Shown in pieces: positions 40,736 through 50,018 of a stretch of DNA of 51,946 nucleotides; within the stretch, counting starts at the first letter, position 1, and each line of letters starts with the position of its first letter. This DNA is from CAZAQV01 sp964487255 (GTDB taxonomy: Bacteria > Myxococcota_A > Polyangia > Polyangiales > CAZAQV01). Location of the stretch: contig CAZAQV010000039.1 of the NCBI GenBank assembly GCA_964487255.1, positions 1 to 51,946 of the forward strand, read 5' to 3'. A program made the translations under genes and the position numbers. The notes beneath the pieces are model-generated. The model made no database searches. It was not told the origin of the DNA and was given only the letters and a program-made list of their open reading frames with translations.

Positions 40736-41266
40736 CTACATCCCTTCGCGGCGCATCTGGACGAGCTCGCCCAAAAACGCACCCATGAGCGTAATCATGA
40801 CGCCAATCATACCGCCGAACACGCCACTGAGCATGGTGATCTGGTCGACATCGGACATCTTCATCAAAACCGCGACGGTTGGAAACGCGGCAATCACGGC
40901 TGCAACAACGGGCTCGAAGAAGGTCTTGCCAGGCGAGACGAGCCCGACCGTAAGTCCACCGAGAAACCAAGTTCCCCACGTAATCGCCATACCGGCGATG
41001 CCCTGGGGGTCGTAGTTTGGAATCACAAGCGGCAAAACACCGATGAGGACACCTTGCAGCACGAGGTAAATCGTGAGCGACACAGCAACCCACTTCCACG
41101 AGAACGTCTGTTGCTGGTAGCGCGCAGCGGCGCGCTCTTCCGGCGTCAGGTCGGAGACGGAGAGTCGCTCAAGCCGAGCGCCACACGAGGCGCAGCGTTC
41201 TGCGTTCTCCTTGTTGCCCGAACCGCAAACCGTACAATAAATTGCCTCTGCCGCCGCTTCTGCCAT
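40736..41266 (-). CDS. zinc-ribbon membrane protein
   Basis: The ATG at 41266 gives 176 residues; the longer frame to 41578 overlaps the amidase gene and is unlikely. A CTVCGSGNKENAERCASCG double-zinc-ribbon (residues about 11-29) is followed by four hydrophobic segments from about residue 60. Function unknown; such DZR-plus-TM proteins are common and uncharacterised. No clear ribosome-binding site. Confidence 0.65.
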   Translation of the reverse strand: MAEAAAEAIYCTVCGSGNKENAERCASCGARLERLSVSDLTPEERAAARYQQQTFSWKWVAVSLTIYLVLQGVLIGVLPLVIPNYDPQGIAGMAITWGTWFLGGLTVGLVSPGKTFFEPVVAAVIAAFPTVAVLMKMSDVDQITMLSGVFGGMIGVMITLMGAFLGELVQMRREGM

Positions 41267-41301
41267 CGTGCGCGCATCATCGCCGAAGTCGCCCTGAAAA
41301 A

Positions 41302-42861
41302 TCAAGGTTCGGGACGGATGGGCGTACGGGGGTAGTCTGGGTGCTCTCGGCTCGCTTCCATCAAGGCCTCCATGACACAAAGCACTGTATCTTCGCGATA
41401 GGGTCGCCCCACGATTTGCACTGCAACGGGTAAGCCCTCGCTGCCTTTGTCGACCGCGGCGGCTCGCTTGTCGATGCGATCGCGGACATGGTCTCGCCGA
41501 TCTTCGCCCGGTCTCACGCAGCTGACCGGAACCGTGCCCGCGGGCAGGTTGAGCATATTGTAACGCGCGGCGTAGCAAAACGAGAGAATGAAGTCCTTGC
41601 CCATCCCGTGTGGGATGGCCGGCGTAGCCTGAATCGGGCAGAGAAGCGCGTCGATTTGCGCCTCGCGCCAGGCCGCTTGTTCCTCACGCATCAGCCGGTC
41701 GCGCTGCGCGGTAAGCTGCCAGTACGTCGCGACGTCCTTTTCGCCTAGATTCCGCATCACTTGGCTTGCACGATCTTCACCCACGAGGCCGAGACCACTC
41801 GCAAGAGCTTTCTTAAGTGGTCCCGGAATACGCGCCATGTCCCGCGTCGTGCGCAGCGCGTCAATCAGTCTGTCTCGCCCCAAGGCACTCAGAAGAGTCT
41901 TGACGCCGTCCGCGCTGAGCGCCGCAAAGTGAAGCTCAAGCAACGCGTTGACATTGGGTGGCGTAAAGGGAACGAGCGTAGCGCCCGCCTGCTGGAGCGC
42001 GTCCTTTGCTTCTCGCACGGCACGGCAAATCGCAATCGACGGCTCCATGAAGCCATCGCTTTCATAGTAGCCGATGCGTAGATCGCTCACCTTCGGAGGC
42101 TCCACAGAAAACGCAAAAGGAGGGACCTTGGGGTCATACGCGGCCTGCGCCCTCGGGTCGAGTGCGTGAAGCAACAAGCGCAGATCACGCACGGATCGGG
42201 CCAAGGGTCCCGTTTGGGCTGTGACGAACTCTTGGCCTACAACCGCCGAACAAGAGCCACGGTTTGACCAACGATGAGCCGTCGGCTTGAACCCAGCGAT
42301 TCCGCAAAAAGCCGCGGGAAGTCGGATGGATCCACCCACATCGGTTCCGATACCTGCCGGCGAAAGCCCTGCTGCGATGGCTGCGGCCTCACCGCCGCTC
42401 GAACCGCCAGGTGCTCGCGCGAGGTTCCAGGGATTGCCGGTCGTGCCCCAGATCAGATTGGTGGTCTCAAGCGGCATCAATAAGGTCTGTGGAACGTTCG
42501 TCTTGCCCAGTAGAATCGCACCTGCGCGACGCGCCTCAGCGACCACCACGGCATCTGCGGTCGCGGGTTTGCCGACGCGAGACTCAAACCCCATGGTCGA
42601 GTCGTAGCCCTCGACATCCAAGCTCTCTTTGACGGTAATGGGCACGCCATGAAGTGGCCCACTGATGTTGCCGGCTGCGCGCGCACGGTCGGCCTCTCGC
42701 GCTTTGATGAGAACGTCCTCGAACGGTACGACGATGGCGTTGATCTGGTCGTTAAGATCCGCAGCACGCAACAAAAGAGCCTCCACGACCTCGACTGAAC
42801 TCAGCGTTCCACGACGAAGTGCATCCGAAACTCCAGTCGCATCGAGTTCATGAATTTCCAT
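41302..42861 (-). CDS. amidase-signature family hydrolase
   Basis: The 519-residue AS-family enzyme has the complete Ser-cisSer-Lys triad: Lys in VPITVKESLD (about 78), Ser in GTDVGGSIRLPA (about 178) and Ser in APGGSSGGEAAA (about 154). It is close to fatty-acid-amide-hydrolase/GatA-like amidases. It is not GatA of tRNA amidotransferase by context, since no gatB or gatC is present. Substrate unknown. Confidence 0.88.
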   Translation of the reverse strand: MEIHELDATGVSDALRRGTLSSVEVVEALLLRAADLNDQINAIVVPFEDVLIKAREADRARAAGNISGPLHGVPITVKESLDVEGYDSTMGFESRVGKPATADAVVVAEARRAGAILLGKTNVPQTLLMPLETTNLIWGTTGNPWNLARAPGGSSGGEAAAIAAGLSPAGIGTDVGGSIRLPAAFCGIAGFKPTAHRWSNRGSCSAVVGQEFVTAQTGPLARSVRDLRLLLHALDPRAQAAYDPKVPPFAFSVEPPKVSDLRIGYYESDGFMEPSIAICRAVREAKDALQQAGATLVPFTPPNVNALLELHFAALSADGVKTLLSALGRDRLIDALRTTRDMARIPGPLKKALASGLGLVGEDRASQVMRNLGEKDVATYWQLTAQRDRLMREEQAAWREAQIDALLCPIQATPAIPHGMGKDFILSFCYAARYNMLNLPAGTVPVSCVRPGEDRRDHVRDRIDKRAAAVDKGSEGLPVAVQIVGRPYREDTVLCVMEALMEASREHPDYPRTPIRPEP

Positions 42862-42920
42862 CAGCGAAGACTTCTACCACGCAACGACCAAATGGAGAAC
42901 AGAGAGCCGGCTACTCAGCG

Positions 42921-43000
42921 CGATGAGCGTGCGTAGCCAAAGCAAGCCGATTTGCTACCTGCAAATCGTTGCTTGTGACGCGGAGCCGTGAAAAGCCAGG
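42921..43000 (-). repeat. palindromic repeat type B, single inverted copy
   Basis: The minus strand reads TTTCACGGCTCCGCGTCACA, then the core palindrome CGATTTGC...GCAAATCG and CGCACGCTCATCG. It is the reverse-oriented relative of the tandem copies at 38629-38903 and ends 5 bp before the rodA stop. The 143-bp gap between amidase and rodA holds little else. Confidence 0.8.
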
Positions 43001-43004
43001 AAAA

Positions 43005-44096
43005 CTAGTTGCGGCGAAGGGACACATTCATGAGAAGACCGATGCCGAGAAGGTTCGAGAGCGTACTTGAACCACCGTACGAAAAAAGCGGAAGCGTCAC
43101 CCCGACCACCGGTAGCAAACGCAGGACCATCGCGAGATTCACAAACGCATGCCAGAACAAAATCGCCGAAACACCAACGGCCAACACGGCGCCGAACCGG
43201 TCGCGTGCCTGAGAGGCAATCTTGAGCCCCCACAAGATCAAGAATGCGTACAAGCCGATGAGCACCGCAGAAGCGATAAAGCCGTGTTCCTCGGCCCAAA
43301 TCGAAAACGGAAAATCCGAGTGCTGGTCGGGGAGGTAGCGAAACTGATTCTGGGTACTTCGCAAAAACCCCTTCCCCGCGAGACCTCCACTGCCGATCGC
43401 GATCAGCGATTGGTTCGGGTGATAGTTGTAGGTGTCCGCATAGAGGTCGGGGTTGAGGAACGCCTCGATTCGGTTCGATTGGTAATTCTGACCCACGAGT
43501 GCCCACGCGACCGGTGCTCCGAGCAGTCCGATAAAGAACAAAAGCAGCACTGTTTTTCGCTTCAGGCTAGTGAGCAGCATCACCGTAGCAAAAATGAATA
43601 GACACATCAGCGACGTCCCGAGGTCCGGCTGCAGTACGATCAGCGCGATCGGCGGCGTCACGATCGCGCAAGGCACGAGCAAATCCCGAAGGTTTCGTCC
43701 ACCAATCTTCGCGTCATGGTGCAAGTAGCGCGCGAGTACAACAACGATGACCACTTTGATGAGCTCGCTGGGTTGCAAGGTAAACGACCCGATCGCAATC
43801 CAGCGTGCAGAACCGCGCACCTCTTTTCCGAAAAGGAGCACCCAGAGCAGCAGAACGATCCCAACAACATACGCCACCCACGCATAGCGTTCGATCATCC
43901 GGACATCGACAGTCGCAGCCACGACCGCAAGCCCGGCTCCGAAGGTCAACCAGTAAATCTGCTGGATGTAGATGTCATGCCGCCCTTCCATCACGGACGA
44001 AGCGCTATAGAGGTTGATCACACCGAGCAGCGAAATCGCACACGTGACCAAGAAAAGAGGCCAGTCAAACTGGTTGCGTCGCTCTTGAAGTGCCAT
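43005..44096 (-). CDS. rodA: rod shape-determining glycosyltransferase RodA
   Basis: The 363-residue SEDS-family peptidoglycan glycosyltransferase has about ten transmembrane segments. Conserved SEDS features include GSARWIAIGSFTLQPSELIK, PDLGTSL (catalytic Asp region), and ERF-like LLPVVGVTLPLFSYGGSS near the end. TGATG overlap with mrdA indicates coupled translation and assembly with PBP2. Last gene of the mre operon. Confidence 0.96.
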   Translation of the reverse strand: MALQERRNQFDWPLFLVTCAISLLGVINLYSASSVMEGRHDIYIQQIYWLTFGAGLAVVAATVDVRMIERYAWVAYVVGIVLLLWVLLFGKEVRGSARWIAIGSFTLQPSELIKVVIVVVLARYLHHDAKIGGRNLRDLLVPCAIVTPPIALIVLQPDLGTSLMCLFIFATVMLLTSLKRKTVLLLFFIGLLGAPVAWALVGQNYQSNRIEAFLNPDLYADTYNYHPNQSLIAIGSGGLAGKGFLRSTQNQFRYLPDQHSDFPFSIWAEEHGFIASAVLIGLYAFLILWGLKIASQARDRFGAVLAVGVSAILFWHAFVNLAMVLRLLPVVGVTLPLFSYGGSSTLSNLLGIGLLMNVSLRRN

Positions 44097-46141
44097 CAGG
44101 GAGTCCCTCCCGCATCTTGCGAATGCGCTGGCTTATTCGCCACACCCGCATCGTGGTCTTGCGGCGGCGAATCTGCCTTGTCGCTTGAAGTCGTTGCGGG
44201 CGACGTCCCTCCGTCGGCTGTCTGCCGAACGGGCAAGTCAACGCCGAGGTCGGTCGGCCCTTCGTGAACGGGCTCCTCACGCCCATCTTGTCCTTCATTG
44301 GCGAGGATCGGCCCGAGATAGCGGTTGAGCACCTGCATCGCGATCGGCGCCGCATGCCGGCCTCCCGACCCACCGTGTTCCACCAAGACCGCGATCGCGT
44401 AGCGGGGCGCATGAGACGGTGCGTAACCCGCAAACCAAGCGTGATCACGCTTGAGATACTCACCTGTGGGGTTGACTTGACCGCGCCCTGCAGGCCGAAA
44501 CACAACTTGCGCCGTTCCTGTCTTGCCCGCGATGCGCACTCCGTCGGCAATGCGCGCATCGAAGGCCGTGCCACTCAAGTCGTTGACCACACCGTCAAGC
44601 CCACGACGGATGAGCCCGAGTACACTGTCTGGTACATCGAGGTGACTTAGTACCTCTGGTTCTGTCGCGGAAACGAGCTTTCCGTCATGGGTGCTGATTC
44701 GACTAACCAGCATCGGGCGATACACCGTTCCACCATTGGCAATGGCCGCATACGCCGACGCGAGCTGAACAAGCGTGACGCGTGTGTTGCCCTGACCGAT
44801 CGCCGTGTTCATTGTAAAGCCGATCAAGAAGCGGCTTTCATGCTGTTTTTCGTACCACTCTCGACTGGCCAAAAACCCGGGCGATTCGGCGGCAATACCG
44901 ATACCCGTCTTCTCGCCTAAGCCAGCAGCGCGTGCATACCGGTTGATGCCCTCGATGCCGACTTGCTCTGAAAGTGTCCAGAAGTAGACATTGCAGGAGC
45001 GCACGAGCGCGTCGTGAAGGTTCACGTCACCGTGCGCTCGTCCGCAGCGAAAGCGGCGACGTCCAATCTTGAGAAAGCCATGACACTCGATCGTATCGTG
45101 TGGATCCACGATCCCGTCACCGACGGCGGCGAGCGCCGTAATCGGTTTGAAGGTCGAGCCCGGGAAGTAGGTTTCGTATAGCGTTTTATCGATGAGCGGC
45201 CGAAAAACGTCGGTCGAGAGCTCTTCGTACCTTTGCTGACTCATGCCAGCCGACATTTCCCCCAAGTCATACGACGGCTTCGAATAGAGCGCCAAAACCT
45301 CGCCTCGCTCGACATCTACGACGACGAGCGCACCCGATGGCTGTCCGCGAAAGGCGTGCTCCGCAATCCGCATGAGCCCCATATCGAGCGTAAGCGTAAG
45401 ATCATAGCCTGGTTCGGCGCGACGTTCTTCCTCATAGTCCTGGGGCTCGAGGCCTTGCAGTGCCTGCTTGCGAGAAATCAGTTGCTTGCGAAACCCCGCC
45501 TTACCCCGCAGCGCTTCCTCCCAACCACGTTCAACACCCGTGCGCCCAACGCGATCACCAATGCGATAGTGCGGGTCCTTCTCCAGGTCCTCGGCGTTAA
45601 CCTCGTTCATGTAGCCGATGCCGTGTGCAGCAAGCGACCCGAACGGATAAACTCGCTCCGCGGTTGCCAGCACGGTGACAGCCGGCAAATCACGAGAGTG
45701 GCTCTCAAGCGCGGCCACTTGAGGCGGCGAGAGGTCGCGCGCAAACATGATCTGCTGATTCATTCGATGTTTGGGAACTTCTGCAGCCCGCCTGCGAATC
45801 GCAGCGAGTTCCTCCGCGGACAGGTCCATGAGTTGCGCAAGCCGCGTGAAGTCTTTGTCCTCCATGAACTGTGGCACAAAGTAACCACGGTAACTGGCTC
45901 GGTTTTCGGCGAGTGTCTGACCATTGCGATCACGGATGACGCCACGCAGCGCGGGCACGATTGTCACCTTGGTGATGTTGTCGATCGCCTTTTCTTTCCA
46001 CTGCTGACCTTGGACCAGTTGCAGCTGTGCAACGCGCACGATGAGCATAGCGAAGACCAAAACCACAACGACCGCCATCCAGCGGTAGCGCTTTTTGAAC
46101 TCTCCGAGCTCGCGTCTGGGCGAAATCAGGGGCACCGACAC
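44096..46141 (-). CDS. mrdA: penicillin-binding protein 2 (transpeptidase)
   Basis: The 681-residue monofunctional class B PBP with one N-terminal TM segment (about residues 22-42). Active-site motifs are STFK (GSTFKPITALAA), SCN (VRSCNVYFW) and KTG (AGKTGTAQV). It cross-links peptidoglycan during elongation with RodA. It starts with GTG and has an unusually long Asp/Ala/Pro-rich C-terminal tail after residue 630. It lies 56 bp after mreD. Confidence 0.95.
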   Translation of the reverse strand: MSVPLISPRRELGEFKKRYRWMAVVVVLVFAMLIVRVAQLQLVQGQQWKEKAIDNITKVTIVPALRGVIRDRNGQTLAENRASYRGYFVPQFMEDKDFTRLAQLMDLSAEELAAIRRRAAEVPKHRMNQQIMFARDLSPPQVAALESHSRDLPAVTVLATAERVYPFGSLAAHGIGYMNEVNAEDLEKDPHYRIGDRVGRTGVERGWEEALRGKAGFRKQLISRKQALQGLEPQDYEEERRAEPGYDLTLTLDMGLMRIAEHAFRGQPSGALVVVDVERGEVLALYSKPSYDLGEMSAGMSQQRYEELSTDVFRPLIDKTLYETYFPGSTFKPITALAAVGDGIVDPHDTIECHGFLKIGRRRFRCGRAHGDVNLHDALVRSCNVYFWTLSEQVGIEGINRYARAAGLGEKTGIGIAAESPGFLASREWYEKQHESRFLIGFTMNTAIGQGNTRVTLVQLASAYAAIANGGTVYRPMLVSRISTHDGKLVSATEPEVLSHLDVPDSVLGLIRRGLDGVVNDLSGTAFDARIADGVRIAGKTGTAQVVFRPAGRGQVNPTGEYLKRDHAWFAGYAPSHAPRYAIAVLVEHGGSGGRHAAPIAMQVLNRYLGPILANEGQDGREEPVHEGPTDLGVDLPVRQTADGGTSPATTSSDKADSPPQDHDAGVANKPAHSQDAGGTP

Positions 46142-46197
46142 ACGGATCTAGCACTCCTGCCCCAACCTTCACAGAATGCCGCACCAAGCGTGCTTGT

Positions 46198-46710
46198 TCA
46201 TGTGCGGGTGCGCATCGAAAAGCGGTCGAGACGCTGCGCAAGGCCGAAAATGAGGGGGGCGACCACGGCCGTCGCGACGGCAGAGGCCAGAACTTGCGAC
46301 GTCGGTACCCAAGTGCTTGGGAGCGCGAAGGGCTGCTGCGCCGAGAAAATCGCGCGCAGAGCGAGCAAGAGCCCACCTCCGACGCAGGTCATCAGAAAAG
46401 TCATGAACAGCTGCGCGATCGGGCCCTGCACGACCAAGCGGTCGCGAACCGCGCGTGCGGCGAAGAAGAGCGCCACCGTCACAAAGGTATGCAGGCCCAT
46501 CGAAGACCCGCAGAACGAGTCATAGACAAGCCCTGCGACGAACGAAAGGATGCTGCCTCGGAGCAACGAGACTTCACCGGCTGTTCCGAGATAAAACACG
46601 ATGGGGTAGAGCAGCACGGGGACCCAAGGTTGCAGGTCCACCACGGTCGCGATGCCACTTTGAAGCGACAGGAGCAACACAAACGCGACGACGAAGGCAG
46701 CATTCCTCAT
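46198..46710 (-). CDS. mreD: rod shape-determining protein MreD
   Basis: The 170-residue integral membrane protein has about five hydrophobic segments. AGLVYDSFCGSSMGLHTF is typical of the family's short conserved region. ATGA overlap with mreC. It connects MreC with the RodA-PBP2 machine. Confidence 0.9.
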   Translation of the reverse strand: MRNAAFVVAFVLLLSLQSGIATVVDLQPWVPVLLYPIVFYLGTAGEVSLLRGSILSFVAGLVYDSFCGSSMGLHTFVTVALFFAARAVRDRLVVQGPIAQLFMTFLMTCVGGGLLLALRAIFSAQQPFALPSTWVPTSQVLASAVATAVVAPLIFGLAQRLDRFSMRTRT

Positions 46711-47567
46711 GGGGGCGCTGCCTCTTCGCCACCAGCCGGCCCCGAGGTCATCACGAGCACCTCCTGCAATCGACCAAAGTGCACCGAGGGTACCACTTCG
46801 ACCTCCTGGTGCAGGCCCGTCTCGGCGTCCGTGACGGACGAGACATGGCCGACCAGAATCGACGCAGGGAACCGCTTACCGAGTCCCGAAGTATAGACCT
46901 CGTCGCCTTTACGTACTTCGTCGCCTCGCTCCAGCCATTCGACGCGACACAGGTAACGGTCTTCCTCTCCCGTCCCACGCAGGACCCCGCGCGCACCGGT
47001 CCGTCGGATTCGAACATCGACTTTTGCACGCGGGTCCACCGTCAGCAGGACGTCAGCGAGCCGGCCGTGCTCGCTGACGCGCTCGGTTTCACCGACAAGG
47101 CCGCCATGCGAAATCACAGCTTGGCCTGCGCGAAGCAGCCGCTCATCGCCCTGGTCGATGCGCAGCCGCACAACGCGAAAATAGGGTGAGGTTTCTTTCG
47201 CGATCACACGGGCAGCAAACGCCTCTCCGGGTAGGTGATGCCGGATCTCAAGAAGTTCGCGAAAGCGGCGGTTTTCATCCGCCACACTGCGCAGGTCTCG
47301 CAGACGAGATCTCAAACGTGAATTCTCTGAACGGAGCGCGTCGTTCTTCTCTTGAAGGTCCACGAGGAAGATATAGTTCTCGAAGATGGATCCGATGCCT
47401 TGTGCAATGCCACTCGAGGCTTCTTGCACAGGTGCGCTTACTGCGAGCAAGAAGCGATCGAAGGCATTGGTCTCTTCGGGTTCCTTGAGGTTGGCGTTCA
47501 AGAAGAAGAACGGGATGGCCAGAAGCAGCGCGGCGACAACGCTGTCACGAAGACGGCTTGCGTTCAT
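46707..47567 (-). CDS. mreC: rod shape-determining protein MreC
   Basis: The 286-residue bitopic periplasmic protein has an N-terminal TM (LLAIPFFFLNANL region), a coiled coil with LRSENSRLRSRLRDLRS (residues about 78-94), and a beta-rich domain with GLVGETERVSEHG and DPRAKVDVRIRRTGARGVLRG. It organises the elongasome. AAGGAGC precedes its ATG. A palindromic repeat starts 14 bases upstream of the ATG. Confidence 0.95.
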   Translation of the reverse strand: MNASRLRDSVVAALLLAIPFFFLNANLKEPEETNAFDRFLLAVSAPVQEASSGIAQGIGSIFENYIFLVDLQEKNDALRSENSRLRSRLRDLRSVADENRRFRELLEIRHHLPGEAFAARVIAKETSPYFRVVRLRIDQGDERLLRAGQAVISHGGLVGETERVSEHGRLADVLLTVDPRAKVDVRIRRTGARGVLRGTGEEDRYLCRVEWLERGDEVRKGDEVYTSGLGKRFPASILVGHVSSVTDAETGLHQEVEVVPSVHFGRLQEVLVMTSGPAGGEEAAPP

Positions 47568-47580
47568 CGCTGCTCCTTGG

Positions 47581-47931
47581 GTTCTTCGACTGGCGCTCCC
47601 CCCGAACCATCGATTTGGAAAATACCAAATCGGCTTCTCCTGCCGCTTGGCTCATCCTCCACCTTGGGTTCTTCGACTGGCGCTCCCCCCGAACCATCGA
47701 TTTGGAAAATACCAAANNNNNNNNNNNNNNNNNNNNNNNNNNNNNNNNNNNNNNNNNNNNNNNNNNNNNNNNNNNNNNNNNNNNNNNNNNNNNNNNNNNN
47801 NNNNNNNNNNNNNNNNTCGGCTTCTCCTGCCGCTTGGCTCATCCTCCACCTTGGGTTCTTCGCCTTGCGCTCCCGCCGAACCATCGATTTGGCTAATACC
47901 AAATCGGCTTCTCCATCCGCTTGGCTCATCA
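47581..47931 (+). repeat. tandem palindromic repeat array, type A, interrupted by scaffold gap
   Basis: Units of 87 bp begin at 47581 and 47668, the second cut by the gap. After the gap a partial unit and one full unit (47855-47931) remain. The core palindrome has arms CGATTTGG and CCAAATCG around 6 bases. Assembled sequence on both gap sides joins inside the same palindrome arm, so the assembler stopped in the array and its true copy number is unknown. The interval 47568-47966 contains no gene; it is the mreB-mreC spacer of the operon. Confidence 0.9.
47717..47816. other. assembly gap (100 N)
   Basis: Exactly 100 N bases, the conventional placeholder for a gap of unknown size. Left and right flanks (ACCAAA and TCGG) reconstitute the repeat palindrome arm without missing bases. 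Confidence 0.98.
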
Positions 47932-47966
47932 CAGGCCTCTGCGTTCACGGCGATCACGCTGCGAGT

Positions 47967-49007
47967 TTACTCGGCAATCGTGACTTCGCGAAGTAAGTCG
48001 AGATGGTCGAGCGTCTTGCCCGAGCCGAGCACGACCGCAGACACCGGATCGTCGGAGACGGTCACCGGAAGACCCGTCTCCTCGCGTAACAATACGTCGA
48101 GATCACGCAGGAGCGCACCACCACCTGTCAAGACGATTCCACGGTCCAAAATGTCTGCCGAAAGCTCCGGAGGAGTCCTCTCAAGCGCGGTCATGACCGC
48201 GTCGACGATGACGTGAATCGGCTCAGAGAGTGCGTCGCGAATCTCGTCGCCGTCGATGGTCACCGTCTTGGGCACGCCCGCCACAATATCTCGACCTTTG
48301 ACCTCCATACGGATCGCGTCACCGTCCGTGGAGTGCGCATTTCCGATCGTGCACTTGACGTATTCGGCCGATTGCTCGCCGATGAGCAAGTTATGCTTAC
48401 GACGCATGTACTGAACAATGGCCTCGTCCATCTTGTCACCGCCGACGCGCACTGACTGCGAATAGACAATCCCCGCGAGCGAAATGACCGCGACTTCCGT
48501 TGTCCCGCCACCGATGTCGACGATCATGTTGCCACTCGCCTCGGTGATTGGAAGGCCCGCACCGATCGCTGCGGCCATCGGCTCTTCGATGAGAAAAACC
48601 TCTCGCGCCCCAGCGCTCTCCGCGCTTTCTTTGACGGCGCGCTTTTCCACCTCGGTGATCCCGAACGGAACGCAAATGATGATCCGCGGCTTCACCAACG
48701 CACGTTGGTTGTGGGCGCGAGCAATGAAATAGCGCAGCATCGCTTCAGTAATCTCGAAATCTGCGATGACACCGTCGCGCAGTGGTCTGACAGCCTCGAT
48801 GGAACCAGGCGTGCGGCCGAGCATCTCTTTCGCCTCACGACCTACCGCGAGCACGCGCTTGCCACCGCGTCGATCGCGCTGCACAGCAACCACCGAGGGC
48901 TCACACGACACAATGCCCTTGCCTTTGACGTAGATCAGCGTGGTCGCCGTTCCGAGGTCGATCGCAAGATCGTTAGAAAAAAGTCCGTAGAGCCAGTCAA
49001 AAAGCAT
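47967..49007 (-). CDS. mreB: rod shape-determining protein MreB (bacterial actin)
   Basis: The ATG at 49007 gives 346 residues (MLFDWLYGLFSNDLAIDLGT), the normal length; an in-frame extension to 49244 is unlike the family. Phosphate 1 and 2 and adenosine loops are clear: DLGTATTLIYVKGKGIV, DIGGGTTEVAVISL and TGGGALLRDLDVLL. It forms membrane filaments directing elongation. First gene of mreBCD-mrdA-rodA; the repeat array separates it from mreC. Confidence 0.97.
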   Translation of the reverse strand: MLFDWLYGLFSNDLAIDLGTATTLIYVKGKGIVSCEPSVVAVQRDRRGGKRVLAVGREAKEMLGRTPGSIEAVRPLRDGVIADFEITEAMLRYFIARAHNQRALVKPRIIICVPFGITEVEKRAVKESAESAGAREVFLIEEPMAAAIGAGLPITEASGNMIVDIGGGTTEVAVISLAGIVYSQSVRVGGDKMDEAIVQYMRRKHNLLIGEQSAEYVKCTIGNAHSTDGDAIRMEVKGRDIVAGVPKTVTIDGDEIRDALSEPIHVIVDAVMTALERTPPELSADILDRGIVLTGGGALLRDLDVLLREETGLPVTVSDDPVSAVVLGSGKTLDHLDLLREVTIAE

Positions 49008-49226
49008 GGAATGTGTGCGCAGGTGGGTGGCTAGGATTAACAGACGCTTGGCATGCAGGCAAGGCAACGAAGGCGGATTGGGGGCACTAAAGCATCCTTC
49101 TAAGCTTATGAAATAGTATGTTTTTAAATGCTGCCCCCAGGAAGCGCACGATCCATAGATCCAATCGCTCGGGTGGCCGTCGGTACCTTCGTACCCAAGA
49201 ATAGTGGGTAGGAAGGTTCGAAGCTC

Positions 49227-49952
49227 ATGGTGCAGCAGCCCCAAAACCCAAAAAAGGGCGAAAATTCGTCACTCTCCGTTGCTGACGCGGAGGATCAGAC
49301 CCTGGTCGAGGCCGCAAAAGAGGGAGACCAGGCGGCGTTCTCGGAGCTCTGTCGCCGCTATCGGCCTCGCATTTATGCGCTGGCGCTTCACATGACCGGC
49401 AACAAGAGCGAGGCCGAAGACATCACCCAGGACACCTTTGTCAGCGCCTTTTCAAAGCTGGAGGCGTTTGAAGGCCGCTCCAAGTTCTACACGTGGGTCT
49501 ACCGCATCGCCGTGCACCGCACGCTCAACCTCAAGCGCTATCAGAAGCGTCGCCGAGGCGTCGACTTCGACGACCCCCGTGTCGAGGCTGCCATCGAGGT
49601 TGATGCGGGTGGCGATCCGAGGCGGGCGCTGGAATTGCAAGACGTCTACGCACAGCTCATCGCCTCATTTGACCAACTTTCTCCGCTGCTCCGGACAACG
49701 GTCGTGCTGACAACCCTGCAAGGCATGAGCTACGCAGAGGCCGCCGATGTGCTCGATACCTCGGAAGGCACCGTTGCGTGGCGCATCCACGAAGCCCGAA
49801 AACGCCTACGCGACGAACTTCAGCGGCTACAGAAGGAGCCCACGCCCATCGCCGTGCAGATCGAGGCACGCCAGGTTACCGAAGCCCATCAGCGCAGCGG
49901 CTACGAGGGGGCCCTGCGCGTTTTGATCCCCCGACTGCTCGGCTCAAACTAG
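49227..49952 (+). CDS. ECF (RpoE-like) RNA polymerase sigma factor
   Basis: The 241-residue group 4 sigma factor. Region 2 spans about residues 29-100 (LCRRYRPRIYALALHMTGN, EAEDITQDTFVSAF, WVYRIAVHRTLNLKR) and region 4 about 135-195, with a clear HTH (MSYAEAADVLDTSEGTVAWR). GGAAGG lies upstream of the ATG. No anti-sigma gene is adjacent. It is divergent from mreB over 219 bp, so control of cell-wall genes is conceivable. The ~45-residue C-terminal extension is longer than usual. Confidence 0.88.
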   Translation: MVQQPQNPKKGENSSLSVADAEDQTLVEAAKEGDQAAFSELCRRYRPRIYALALHMTGNKSEAEDITQDTFVSAFSKLEAFEGRSKFYTWVYRIAVHRTLNLKRYQKRRRGVDFDDPRVEAAIEVDAGGDPRRALELQDVYAQLIASFDQLSPLLRTTVVLTTLQGMSYAEAADVLDTSEGTVAWRIHEARKRLRDELQRLQKEPTPIAVQIEARQVTEAHQRSGYEGALRVLIPRLLGSN

Positions 49953-50018
49953 CGAAAGTAGGCAAAAAAACCCACCTCAAGATTGCGGCCCAGCGCCCGC
50001 GCTTGGTAGTATCCGGCC

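Noticed and set aside
40736..41578. 280-codon version of the zinc-ribbon membrane protein
   Set aside because: The first 104 codons overlap the amidase gene and have no sensible protein features; the ATG at 41266 opens directly on the zinc ribbon.
45233..46525. 430-codon plus-strand open frame
   Set aside because: Antisense to mrdA and mreD, which are unmistakable; no family features of its own.
47352..48216. Open frames spanning the N gap
   Set aside because: Produced by reading through repeat units and N bases between mreC and mreB.
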